Source: an uncultured Kouleothrix sp. (GTDB taxonomy: Bacteria > Chloroflexota > Chloroflexia > Chloroflexales > Roseiflexaceae). Taken from it: 6,185 nt of DNA. The position numbers and the translations under genes were made by a program. Position 1 is the first letter of the stretch; each line of letters begins with the position of its first letter. The notes below the pieces were generated by a model, which was not told where the DNA came from, searched no databases, and was given only the letters and a program-made list of their open reading frames with translations. Below, in pieces: positions 1 through 6,145 of this stretch. Location: assembly GCA_937858455.1 (NCBI GenBank), contig CALLYN010000455.1:1-6185 (forward strand), in the 5' to 3' direction.

Positions 1-2035
1 GGCGGGCCGCGCGGAAGCGCTGGACGCGCCGCTCGGCGTTGGTGAAGGTGCCGTCGCGCTCGGCGACGGTGGCCACCGGCAGCACCACGTGCGCGAGCTG
101 GGCGGTCTCGGTCAGGTAGAGATCTTGCACCACCAGAAATTCGAGCTGGCCGAGCGCTTCGGCGGCGGCGTTGTTCGACTTCGCTGGATTGAGGCCGGCG
201 ATATACATGCCCTTCAGCGTACCCGCCCTGGCGGCGGCCCACATCTCGCGGGCGCTCAGGCCGGCGGTGGTGGCGCTACCGCCTGGGCCACGATCGGGCC
301 GCACGCCCATATCGAGCGCGCCGCGAGTATTGCCGGCGGCCGTCAGCGCGATCATGCCGCTGTTGGCGCGGCCGGCCTTGCCGGCGACGAGCGCGAGGTT
401 GGCCAGCGCCTGGGCCAGCGCCGGGCCAGCGGCTGCAGCGGCGGCGCCATAGACGATGATGCCGTTCTCGGCGGCGGCGAACGAGCGAGCGATTGCGCGG
501 ATGCTGGCCTCGGCCACGCCCGACGCGGCTATCAGGTCGGCCAGCGGCGTCTTGCCGACGCTGCGCTTCAGGTCGTCGAGGCCGCGCAGGCGCGCCGCGA
601 GCGCGTCGTTTTGCAGGCCCTCTTCGAAGATTACGCCAAGCAGCGCCTGAGCGAAGGCGGCCTCGGCGCCGGCCCGCACGATCGCCCGGTTGGCGGCGAA
701 GCGCGCCAGCTTGGTGGGGTAGCTGTTCACCACGCTCAGCTCGCCGCCGCGGTCGGCGATGCCGCGCAGGCGCAGCACATACAGCGGGGCCTCTTCCTCG
801 GGGTCGGCGCCGAACACCAGCACGGCGGTGCCTTTGCCCAGGCTCAGCAGGTTGGTGCCCGCGCCCACGCCGAGGATGTTCGGCATATCGTCGAGCGCGG
901 CCGGCTCGGCCACCGAGCCCTTGCGGTGGTCGAGGTTGTTTGAGCCGAGCGTCTCGCGGAACAGCTTCTGGAAGGTGTACAGGTCTTCGTTGGGCAGCTG
1001 GGCGCCCGCCAGGCCGCCGAGCGCGGCCGCGCCATAGTTCGCGCGCAGCAGCGTCAGGCGATCGGCGACGTACTGGTAGGCTTCGTCCCAGCTCACCTTG
1101 GCCCAGCCGCCGGCGCGGCGTATCAGGGGCGCATCGAGCCGGTCGGCGCCGGCGATATAGCGCATGCCATAGCGGCCCTTGTCGCACGTCCAGATCTCGT
1201 TGACAAAGTCGTTCTCGCGCGGCATCACGCGCATCAAGTCGTTGTAGCGCATATCGAGCGAGATATCGCAGCCGACCGAGCAGTGGTTGCAGACGCTAGG
1301 CACCGAGCGCAGCTCCCAGACGCGCGCCTTGAAGCGGAAGTCGGAGCTGGTAAGCGCGCCGACCGGGCAGATATCGGTGGTATTGCCCGAGAACTTCGAG
1401 TCGAAGGCCGGGTCGCTCTTCGAGATGATCTCCCAATCGCGGCCACGGTTATCGAAGCCAAGCACCGGGTCGCCGGCGATCTCGTCCTGGAAGCGCACGC
1501 AGCGGGCGCACAGGATGCAGCGCTCGCGGTCGAGGTAGATCAGGTCGCCGAGGGCGATCGGCTTGACATTATGGTGCTTGTCGGAGTAGTCGTAGCGCGA
1601 GTTGCCGGGGCCCCACTCCATCGTCAGGTTCTGGAGCGGGCACTCGCCGCCCTTGTCGCACACCGGGCAGTCGAGCGGGTGCGAGGTGAGCAGGAACTCG
1701 AGCACGCCGCGCTGGGCGAACTCGACGCGCTCGCCGACGGTTTTCACGACCATGCCCTCGCTGACGGGCGTGACGCAGCCGGCCTGGAGCTTGCCCATCA
1801 TCAGGGCCAGCTCGGGCTTGCCGTCGGCGCCGATCACCGGCTGGCGGGTGGCGGGGTCGATCTTGGGGGTATAGACTTCGACCAGGCACATGCGGCACAT
1901 GCCCACGGGCTTCATCTTGGGGTGGTAGCAGAACACCGGCACTGCCACGCCGCCGACACGCGCCGCGTCGACGATATTGGTGCCGGCTGGCACCGTGACC
2001 GCCTGGCCGTCGATTACAAGGTTCACATCGGGCAT
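1..2035 (-). CDS. nuoG: NADH-quinone oxidoreductase subunit G (NuoG), 3' end beyond window
   Basis: NuoG is the iron-sulfur subunit of the complex I peripheral arm and carries electrons from NuoF toward the quinone site. The frame is open from ATG at 2035 to the left edge: 678 codons, with no stop seen. The ligands read clearly. The N-terminal 2Fe-2S cluster N1b uses C36, C47, C50 and C87. The His-Cys cluster N5 uses H119, C123, C126 and C132. The 4Fe-4S cluster N4 uses C173, C176, C179 and C223 (CPVGALT). The optional cluster N7 uses C249, C252, C256 and C284. A molybdopterin-oxidoreductase-like fold follows and is still running at the edge (VVLPVATVAERDGTFTN); in this family it holds no cofactor. 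Only one ferredoxin-type cluster precedes the N7 motif, which favours NuoG over a formate dehydrogenase alpha subunit. Family members run to roughly 700-900 residues, so a modest C-terminal part is missing. It lies 21 bases after nuoF and is probably cotranscribed with it. Confidence 0.95.
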   Translation of the reverse strand, partial: MPDVNLVIDGQAVTVPAGTNIVDAARVGGVAVPVFCYHPKMKPVGMCRMCLVEVYTPKIDPATRQPVIGADGKPELALMMGKLQAGCVTPVSEGMVVKTVGERVEFAQRGVLEFLLTSHPLDCPVCDKGGECPLQNLTMEWGPGNSRYDYSDKHHNVKPIALGDLIYLDRERCILCARCVRFQDEIAGDPVLGFDNRGRDWEIISKSDPAFDSKFSGNTTDICPVGALTSSDFRFKARVWELRSVPSVCNHCSVGCDISLDMRYNDLMRVMPRENDFVNEIWTCDKGRYGMRYIAGADRLDAPLIRRAGGWAKVSWDEAYQYVADRLTLLRANYGAAALGGLAGAQLPNEDLYTFQKLFRETLGSNNLDHRKGSVAEPAALDDMPNILGVGAGTNLLSLGKGTAVLVFGADPEEEAPLYVLRLRGIADRGGELSVVNSYPTKLARFAANRAIVRAGAEAAFAQALLGVIFEEGLQNDALAARLRGLDDLKRSVGKTPLADLIAASGVAEASIRAIARSFAAAENGIIVYGAAAAAAGPALAQALANLALVAGKAGRANSGMIALTAAGNTRGALDMGVRPDRGPGGSATTAGLSAREMWAAARAGTLKGMYIAGLNPAKSNNAAAEALGQLEFLVVQDLYLTETAQLAHVVLPVATVAERDGTFTNAERRVQRFRAAR

Positions 2036-2044
2036 AGGTTCTTG

Positions 2045-2049
2045 CCTTT
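2045..2049 (-). promoter_or_regulatory. Ribosome binding site of nuoG
   Basis: On the minus strand AAAGG lies 9 bases before the nuoG ATG, inside the short gap after the nuoF stop. It is a weak to moderate Shine-Dalgarno match, but it supports this start. The protein beginning here aligns with the usual N-terminus of the 2Fe-2S domain. Confidence 0.5.
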
Positions 2050-2056
2050 GTAGCTG

Positions 2057-3370
2057 TTAATGGCGGGCCGGCATCAGCGGGATGGCCATCTTGCCATTGG
2101 TAGGCGCCGGTGCGGCGCCGATGGTTGCCTCGAACTCGTGCGGGAACAGCCTCAGCGCGCTCTTGATCGGCATCACCGCGCTCTCGCCCAGCAGGCAGAA
2201 GCAGTTGCCGGCCATCTGGTTGTAGATATCGTGAAGCGTCGGGATATCGGAGGCGCGGCCGTGGCCCTCGTGCATGCGGTGCAGCACGCGCACCAGCCAG
2301 GTGGTGCCTTCGCGGCAGGGCGTGCACTTGCCGCACGACTCGTGCTTGAAGAATTCGTCCATCTTATAGGCCGTCTCGACGGCGCTGGTGGTCTCGTCGA
2401 GCACAATCACCGCGCCCGAGCCGAGCATCGAGCCGGCCGCGGCCACGCCTTCGTAGTCGAGCGTGATGTCGAGGTGCTGCTCGGTGAGCCAGGGCGCCGA
2501 GGCCCCGCCGGGAATGATGATCTTGACCTTGCGGTCGCCGCGCATGCCCGCGCCATAGGCCGGGTCGTAGATCAGCTCGCGCAGCGTGCGGCCGAACGGC
2601 AGCTCGTAGTTGCCAGGCTTGTTGACGTGGCCCGAGAGCGAGAACGCCTTGGTGCCGGGGCTCTTCTCGGTGCCGAACGAGCGGTACCAGGCCACGCCCT
2701 TCTCGATGATCCGCGGCACGTTGGTGAGCGTCTCGACGTTGTTGATGATCGTGGGCTTGGCGTACAGGCCGGCCACCGCCGGGAATGGCGGCTTGAGGCG
2801 CGGCTGGCCGATCTTGCCCTCGAGCGACTCCATGAGCGCGGTTTCTTCGCCGCAGATATACGCGCCGGCGCCGCGGTGCACGAAGATGTCGAGGTCGTAG
2901 CCGGTGCCGAGGATATCTTTGCCGAGGAAGCCCTTGGCGTAGGCCGCCTCGATCGCGCGCTCAAGCGTACGCGCGCCGTGGGCAAACTCGCCGCGGATGT
3001 AGATATAGGCGGTGTGGCACTCGATCGCGTAGGCCGAGATCGCGATGCCTTCGATCAGCTGGTGCGGGTTTTTGTCGATGATCTGGTGGTTGTTGAACGT
3101 GCCTGGCTCGCTCTCGTCGGCGTTGCAGAGCAGGTAGCGCGGGTAGACGCCCTTGGGCAGGAAGCTCCACTTCACGCCGGTGGGAAAGCCGGCGCCGCCG
3201 CGCCCGCGCAGGCCCGCGTCTTTGACCATCTGGACGATGTCGGCGGGCGTTTTTTCTTTCAGCGCCACGCGCAGCGACTCGTAGCCGCCGTGCTGGAGGT
3301 AAACCTCGAAATCGCCAATGTTGGGGATGTCGAGGTCGCGCATCACGATATGTTCAGTCAGCGGGGGCAT
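2057..3370 (-). CDS. nuoF: NADH-quinone oxidoreductase subunit F (NuoF), complete
   Basis: NuoF binds NADH and FMN at the tip of complex I, takes the hydride and passes electrons to cluster N3. The 437-residue product matches the usual family length. Glycine-rich FMN/NADH-binding motifs are intact: GLRGRGGAGFPTGVKW at 53-68, LLCNADESEPGTF at 80-92 and GAYICGEETAL at 169-179. The N3 4Fe-4S ligands are C346, C349 and C352 (SCGKCTPCREG) plus C392. C390, two residues earlier, sits where Thr is common in relatives and is not expected to be a ligand. The ATG at 3370 is preferred over the internal ATG at codon 10, because only the first has a purine-rich site at a reasonable distance. nuoG follows after 21 bases. 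The gene has its own promoter and is preceded by a terminator, so it should lead a nuoFG transcript. No nuoE precedes it, which is unlike the common nuoE-nuoF-nuoG order. Confidence 0.97.
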   Translation of the reverse strand: MPPLTEHIVMRDLDIPNIGDFEVYLQHGGYESLRVALKEKTPADIVQMVKDAGLRGRGGAGFPTGVKWSFLPKGVYPRYLLCNADESEPGTFNNHQIIDKNPHQLIEGIAISAYAIECHTAYIYIRGEFAHGARTLERAIEAAYAKGFLGKDILGTGYDLDIFVHRGAGAYICGEETALMESLEGKIGQPRLKPPFPAVAGLYAKPTIINNVETLTNVPRIIEKGVAWYRSFGTEKSPGTKAFSLSGHVNKPGNYELPFGRTLRELIYDPAYGAGMRGDRKVKIIIPGGASAPWLTEQHLDITLDYEGVAAAGSMLGSGAVIVLDETTSAVETAYKMDEFFKHESCGKCTPCREGTTWLVRVLHRMHEGHGRASDIPTLHDIYNQMAGNCFCLLGESAVMPIKSALRLFPHEFEATIGAAPAPTNGKMAIPLMPARH

Positions 3371-3380
3371 GTGTCACACA

Positions 3381-3386
3381 CTTTCC
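3381..3386 (-). promoter_or_regulatory. Probable ribosome binding site of nuoF
   Basis: GGAAAG on the minus strand lies 10 bases before the ATG at 3370. The spacing is slightly long and the match partial. The stretch between it and the ATG contains the small palindrome GTGTGACAC (3371-3379), which could fold weakly over the start region. Confidence 0.4.
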
Positions 3387-3452
3387 AGGCCGATAACGGG
3401 CGCACGCCTACTGCGATACACACACGTATAGAAGGGCCGCTTCGCGCCCGCT

Positions 3453-3481
3453 AATGTACCATTCTCAAGCCTTCGTGTCAA
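3453..3481 (-). promoter_or_regulatory. Sigma-70-type promoter for nuoFG
   Basis: On the minus strand a perfect -35 box TTGACA (3476-3481) is followed by a 17-base spacer and the -10 box TACATT (3453-3458). The -10 box matches TATAAT at four of six positions and is preceded by TGG, an extended -10 element. Transcription would start near 3446, giving a leader of about 75 bases before nuoF. A small GC-rich hairpin (3434-3449, GGGC/GCCC-type arms around GAA) lies at or near the predicted 5' end. The position, just beyond the upstream gene's terminator and facing nuoF, fits a dedicated promoter. It is a motif match only. Confidence 0.6.
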
Positions 3482-3529
3482 ATCGCACAAACATCAATTG
3501 AGACTTCATCGAGTTTGTGTCTTGGGCAC

Positions 3530-3566
3530 AAAAAGAAGGATTCTTGGAGGGTCTGTGACCCTCCAA
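3530..3566 (-). terminator. Rho-independent terminator of the molybdenum hydroxylase gene
   Basis: On the minus strand, 34 bases after the stop codon at 3601-3603, a perfect 9-bp stem (3558-3566 and 3544-3552, arms TTGGAGGGT and ACCCTCCAA) closes a 5-base loop. Ten bases later comes a T-rich stretch ending in five Ts (3530-3534). The short gap between stem and T-run makes it less than ideal. Its place between the end of this gene and the nuoF promoter supports the call. The plus strand has no T-run after the hairpin, so it should act in one direction only. Confidence 0.7.
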
Positions 3567-3600
3567 ACCTCCTGCCTAGCGGGCGGGCGCGTAGGCTGAG

Positions 3601-5904
3601 CTACGCATCGCCGGCAGCCTGCAAGGCGCGCCACAGCGACTCGGCGCGGATGGGCGTCTCGGTGACGCGCGCGCCCACCGCGTCGCGGATGGCGTTGGCA
3701 AGCGCCGCAGCCCCGGCAGTGATCGGCGGCTCGCCGATGCCGCGCGCGCCAAACGGCCCGTGCGGCGCCGGGTTCTCGACGAAGATCGCCTCAATTTCCG
3801 GCACGCCGTCGATCTTGGGCAGGTCGTAGTCCATGAAGCTGCCGGTGAGGAGCTGGCCATACTCGTCGTAGACCATCGCCTCGTGCAGGCCCCAGCCGAG
3901 GCCCTGCACCACGCCGCCGTGCACCTGGCCGGTGACCATGGTCGGGTTGATTGCAAAGCCGACATCCTGCACGGCCACGTACTGCAGCGGCGTCACCTGG
4001 CCAGTCTCGCGGTCGACGCGCACCCTCGCGAGGTGGGCTACAAAGCCGGGCGCATTCTGCTCGACGGCGGCGTTGCCCTCGCCGACCAGCGGGCCGGGGC
4101 CGCCGGCCTTGCTCTCGCCGATCGCCACCAGCCGGCCGATCGGCAGCGCGCTGGCGGGGACGCCCTTCACCTGGGCCTTGCCGTCTTTGATCTCGATATC
4201 GCCGATCGCGGCCTCGAAATGGTCGGCGGCGAGGTCGAGCAGCTTGCGGCGCACCTCGCGCGCGGCGTTGGCCACCGCCCCCGAGACGCTGTAGGTCGTC
4301 TGGCTGCCGCCGCTCGGCCCGGCGAACGGCGCGCTCTGGGTGTCGCCTTGGAGGATCTCGACCTGCTCGGGCGGCACGCCCAGCACCTCGGCGGCCACCA
4401 GCACCAGGCTGCTGTTCACGCCCGAGATATCGACCGAGCCGACGTGGATGCGGATGGTGCCGTCGGTGTCGGCGCGGCAGACTGCGGCGGCCGGCGACAT
4501 GCCGCACAGCCAGCCGCCCACCGCCAGGCCGACGCCCTCGGCATAGCGGCCGCCGTCCGGGGAGGGCGCGGCGTCGCTGGCGCGCGCCTGCCAGAGCGGG
4601 TGATCGCGCATGCGCTCGAGGCACTGGCGCAGGCCGATGTTGGGCCAGGCATCGCCATTGCCCATCGGGTCGCCGCCCTCGGCGGCATTGCGCAGCCGGA
4701 ACTCGAGCGGGTCGATGCCGAGCGCGCGCGCCAGCTCGTCGATGTTCGACTCGATCGCGAAGGTGGCGTTAGGCGCGCCGGGCGCGCGGTAGGCGCCGGC
4801 CTGCGGCTTGTTGGTGAACACCTCGTAGCAGTCGATCGCCAGGTTCTCGCACTTGTAGTAGCCGCCGAGCAGAATGCCGACCAGGCCGGCGATTGCGAAC
4901 GGGAACACGCCGTTGTCGGAGGTGACGCGGGCCTGGATGGCGCAGAGCGTGCCGTCGCGGCGTGCGCCGGTCTTCAGCTCGACCTGCACGGCCGGCGCGG
5001 GCGTGGTGGTAAGGAAATCTTCGGCGCGCGTCAGCACGACGCGCAGCGGCTGGCCCAGCGCCACGGCGGCTGCGGCCACCAGCGCCTCGATAATGCCGTA
5101 CTTTGCGCCAAAGCCGCCGCCGACAGTCATGGGCACCACGCGCACCTTGCGCTTGGGCAGGCTCAGCAGGCGCGCCACCTCGTCGCGCAGGCCGAACTGG
5201 CCCTGCGTGCTGACGTACAGCGTCACGCCGCCGCCGACCGGGTCGGGCTCGGCGACGACCGCGCTGGGCTCGAGGTAGCTCTGGTGGACGATCGGCATGC
5301 GGTAGGTGCGCTCGACCACTGCGTCGGCGGCGGCGAAGCCGGCGGCGATATCGCCGCGCGCGTAGTGATTCTCGGCGTGGATGTTCGAGGGCGCGCGCTC
5401 TTTTTCTTCGGTGTCTTTGTCGACGGCGGCGTGCGCGGCGGTGAGATCCATGCCCTCTTTGGGCAGGCCGCGCGGCCAGATCACCGGCGCGCCGGGGGCG
5501 ATGGCCTGCGCCACGTCGACGACCGCCGGGAGCGGGCTGTACTCGACGCGCACGAGGTCGGCCGCGTCGCGGGCGATCGCCTCGCTCTCGGCCACCACCA
5601 GCGCCACCGGCTGGCCGACAAACACCACCTTCTCGCGCGCCAGCACGGCGCTGTGGCGCGAATTGATCGCCCGGTCGCGCGTCGGCAGGTCGGTGGCCGT
5701 AAGCACCGCCACCACGCCGGGCAGGCGGCGGGCCGCGTCGGCGTCGATCGCGCGGATCTCGGCGTGGGCGTACTGGCTGAGGATCGGGCGGGCGTGCAGC
5801 ATGCCGGGCAGTCGTATGTCGGCGACATAGCGCGCGCGCCCCGTGATCTTCTCGAGGCCGTCGATCGATTTGTGACCTTTGCCGAGGTACTGATAATTGG
5901 ACAT
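3601..5904 (-). CDS. Xanthine dehydrogenase-family molybdopterin-binding (large) subunit, substrate unknown
   Basis: This complete 767-residue catalytic subunit belongs to the molybdenum hydroxylases, which hydroxylate or dehydrogenate substrates at a molybdopterin-cytosine-dinucleotide or related cofactor. The N-terminal alpha/beta hammerhead domain spans about 18-130 (ITGRARYVADIRLPGMLHA). A charged linker (about 145-175) leads to two cofactor-binding domains (about 180-400 and 410-740). Recognisable elements are Q234 in STQGQFGLRDE, GGGFGAK at 262-268, AYRAPGAP at 371-378, and the base-catalyst motif GARGIGEPP with Glu725. There is no CoxL AYRCSFR loop, so it is not form I CO dehydrogenase. 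Tyr269 occupies the place of the purine-contacting Glu of xanthine dehydrogenase, so xanthine is not a safe substrate call. The ATG at 5904 has a strong ribosome binding site. Such subunits normally work with 2Fe-2S and FAD partners; none is present in this window. The catalytic fold is intact. Confidence 0.93.
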   Translation of the reverse strand: MSNYQYLGKGHKSIDGLEKITGRARYVADIRLPGMLHARPILSQYAHAEIRAIDADAARRLPGVVAVLTATDLPTRDRAINSRHSAVLAREKVVFVGQPVALVVAESEAIARDAADLVRVEYSPLPAVVDVAQAIAPGAPVIWPRGLPKEGMDLTAAHAAVDKDTEEKERAPSNIHAENHYARGDIAAGFAAADAVVERTYRMPIVHQSYLEPSAVVAEPDPVGGGVTLYVSTQGQFGLRDEVARLLSLPKRKVRVVPMTVGGGFGAKYGIIEALVAAAAVALGQPLRVVLTRAEDFLTTTPAPAVQVELKTGARRDGTLCAIQARVTSDNGVFPFAIAGLVGILLGGYYKCENLAIDCYEVFTNKPQAGAYRAPGAPNATFAIESNIDELARALGIDPLEFRLRNAAEGGDPMGNGDAWPNIGLRQCLERMRDHPLWQARASDAAPSPDGGRYAEGVGLAVGGWLCGMSPAAAVCRADTDGTIRIHVGSVDISGVNSSLVLVAAEVLGVPPEQVEILQGDTQSAPFAGPSGGSQTTYSVSGAVANAAREVRRKLLDLAADHFEAAIGDIEIKDGKAQVKGVPASALPIGRLVAIGESKAGGPGPLVGEGNAAVEQNAPGFVAHLARVRVDRETGQVTPLQYVAVQDVGFAINPTMVTGQVHGGVVQGLGWGLHEAMVYDEYGQLLTGSFMDYDLPKIDGVPEIEAIFVENPAPHGPFGARGIGEPPITAGAAALANAIRDAVGARVTETPIRAESLWRALQAAGDA

Positions 5905-5909
5905 TCCTG

Positions 5910-5915
5910 CTCCCT
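5910..5915 (-). promoter_or_regulatory. Ribosome binding site of the molybdenum hydroxylase gene
   Basis: AGGGAG on the minus strand lies 5 bases before the ATG at 5904, with a second purine run (AGGA) touching the ATG. It is the best Shine-Dalgarno match of the three genes and fixes this start. The frame stays open upstream on the minus strand, but those codons run into non-coding palindromes. Confidence 0.7.
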
Positions 5916-5942
5916 GCTAGCTCTGCTCGTGTGCGTGCGTCT

Positions 5943-5948
5943 ATTGTA
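5943..5948 (-). promoter_or_regulatory. Possible -10 box for the molybdenum hydroxylase gene
   Basis: TACAAT on the minus strand (five of six matches to TATAAT) lies 38 bases before the ATG and would give a leader of about 30 bases. I find no convincing -35 box 16-18 bases upstream; the sequence there is CGGCAA-like. This is either a weak promoter, an activator-dependent one, or a chance match. Confidence 0.35.
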
Positions 5949-5975
5949 CACGACCGGAGCGTGTATTGCCGTTGC

Positions 5976-5991
5976 CAGGGGAGCGGGAAAC
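5976..5991 (+). repeat. Direct repeat copy 1, CAGGGGAGCGGGAAAC
   Basis: This 16-base stretch matches 6123-6138 (CAGGGGAGGGGGAAAC) at 15 of 16 positions in the same orientation. It looks like a half-copy of the palindromic repeat centred at 6122, lacking the left arm. Its presence suggests that repeat material has invaded or decayed close to the promoter side of the molybdenum hydroxylase gene. Confidence 0.55.
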
Positions 5992-6011
5992 GATGCCAAC
6001 ACAAATCCCAT

Positions 6012-6029
6012 TCTCCCGTGCACGGGAGA
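6012..6029 (+). repeat. Perfect 18-bp palindrome (repeat copy A)
   Basis: TCTCCCGTG and CACGGGAGA form an uninterrupted 18-bp palindrome centred between 6020 and 6021. It is followed by a G-rich tail (GGGGTGCGGGGAGGG, 6032-6046). Palindrome plus G-rich tail has the look of the dispersed REP-like elements common in GC-rich intergenic DNA. The same arrangement recurs in inverse orientation at 6098-6134. Confidence 0.75.
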
Positions 6030-6055
6030 GCGGGGTGCGGGGAGGGCATGGCGTC

Positions 6056-6089
6056 GCACGAGCCCTCGAACAAGCGCCAGGGCTCGTGC
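6056..6089 (+). repeat. Inverted repeat with perfect 11-bp arms (hairpin B)
   Basis: The arms GCACGAGCCCT (6056-6066) and AGGGCTCGTGC (6079-6089) are perfectly complementary across a 12-base loop. The hairpin sits midway between palindromes A and C. No T-run follows on either strand, so it does not look like an intrinsic terminator. Confidence 0.7.
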
Positions 6090-6097
6090 AAAGTCGA

Positions 6098-6134
6098 CCC
6101 CTCCCCCTACCCCCTCCCCTGTCAGGGGAGGGGG
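6098..6134 (-). repeat. Palindrome with 11-bp arms and G-rich tail (repeat copy C)
   Basis: CCCCCTCCCCT (6110-6120) and AGGGGAGGGGG (6124-6134) are perfect complements around GTC. Read on the minus strand, the palindrome is followed by GGGGTAGGGGGAGGG (6099-6113), which matches the tail of copy A (6032-6046) at 13 of 15 positions. Copies A and C are therefore two members of one repeat family in opposite orientation. Confidence 0.7.
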
Positions 6135-6145
6135 AAACACATCTG

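Noticed and set aside
89..943. Plus-strand open frame (284 codons) and several overlapping frames opposite nuoG
   Set aside because: The minus-strand frame opposite encodes an unbroken NuoG with all cluster ligands. The other frames are low-complexity shadows.
1..2035. Assignment as formate dehydrogenase or NAD-reducing hydrogenase subunit
   Set aside because: Only one ferredoxin-type 4Fe-4S site (C173 to C223) precedes the C249 motif, the CPVGALT segment is NuoG-like, and nuoF is adjacent.
3341..3343. Alternative nuoF start at the tenth codon
   Set aside because: No Shine-Dalgarno-like sequence precedes it, whereas the ATG at 3370 has GGAAAG upstream.
2060..3454. Long plus-strand open frame (464 codons) opposite nuoF
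   Set aside because: Its product is rich in Ala, Arg, Gly and Val with no recognisable motif. It is the antisense shadow of the highly conserved nuoF, as expected in GC-rich DNA, where stop codons are rare in the complementary frame.
3574..3596. Small GC-rich hairpin (GCCTA/TAGGC) just after the molybdenum hydroxylase stop
   Set aside because: It needs a bulged base to extend beyond 5 bp and has no T-run. The next hairpin downstream is the better terminator.
3601..5904. Assignment as CO dehydrogenase large subunit (coxL)
   Set aside because: The active-site loop reads AYRAPGAP, not the form I AYRCSFR signature, and no coxM or coxS genes are adjacent.
4769..6091. Minus-strand open frame (440 codons) overlapping the molybdenum hydroxylase in another frame
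   Set aside because: It is Arg/Ala/Pro-rich, overlaps the well-conserved catalytic subunit and reads through the palindromes, so it is a composition artefact.
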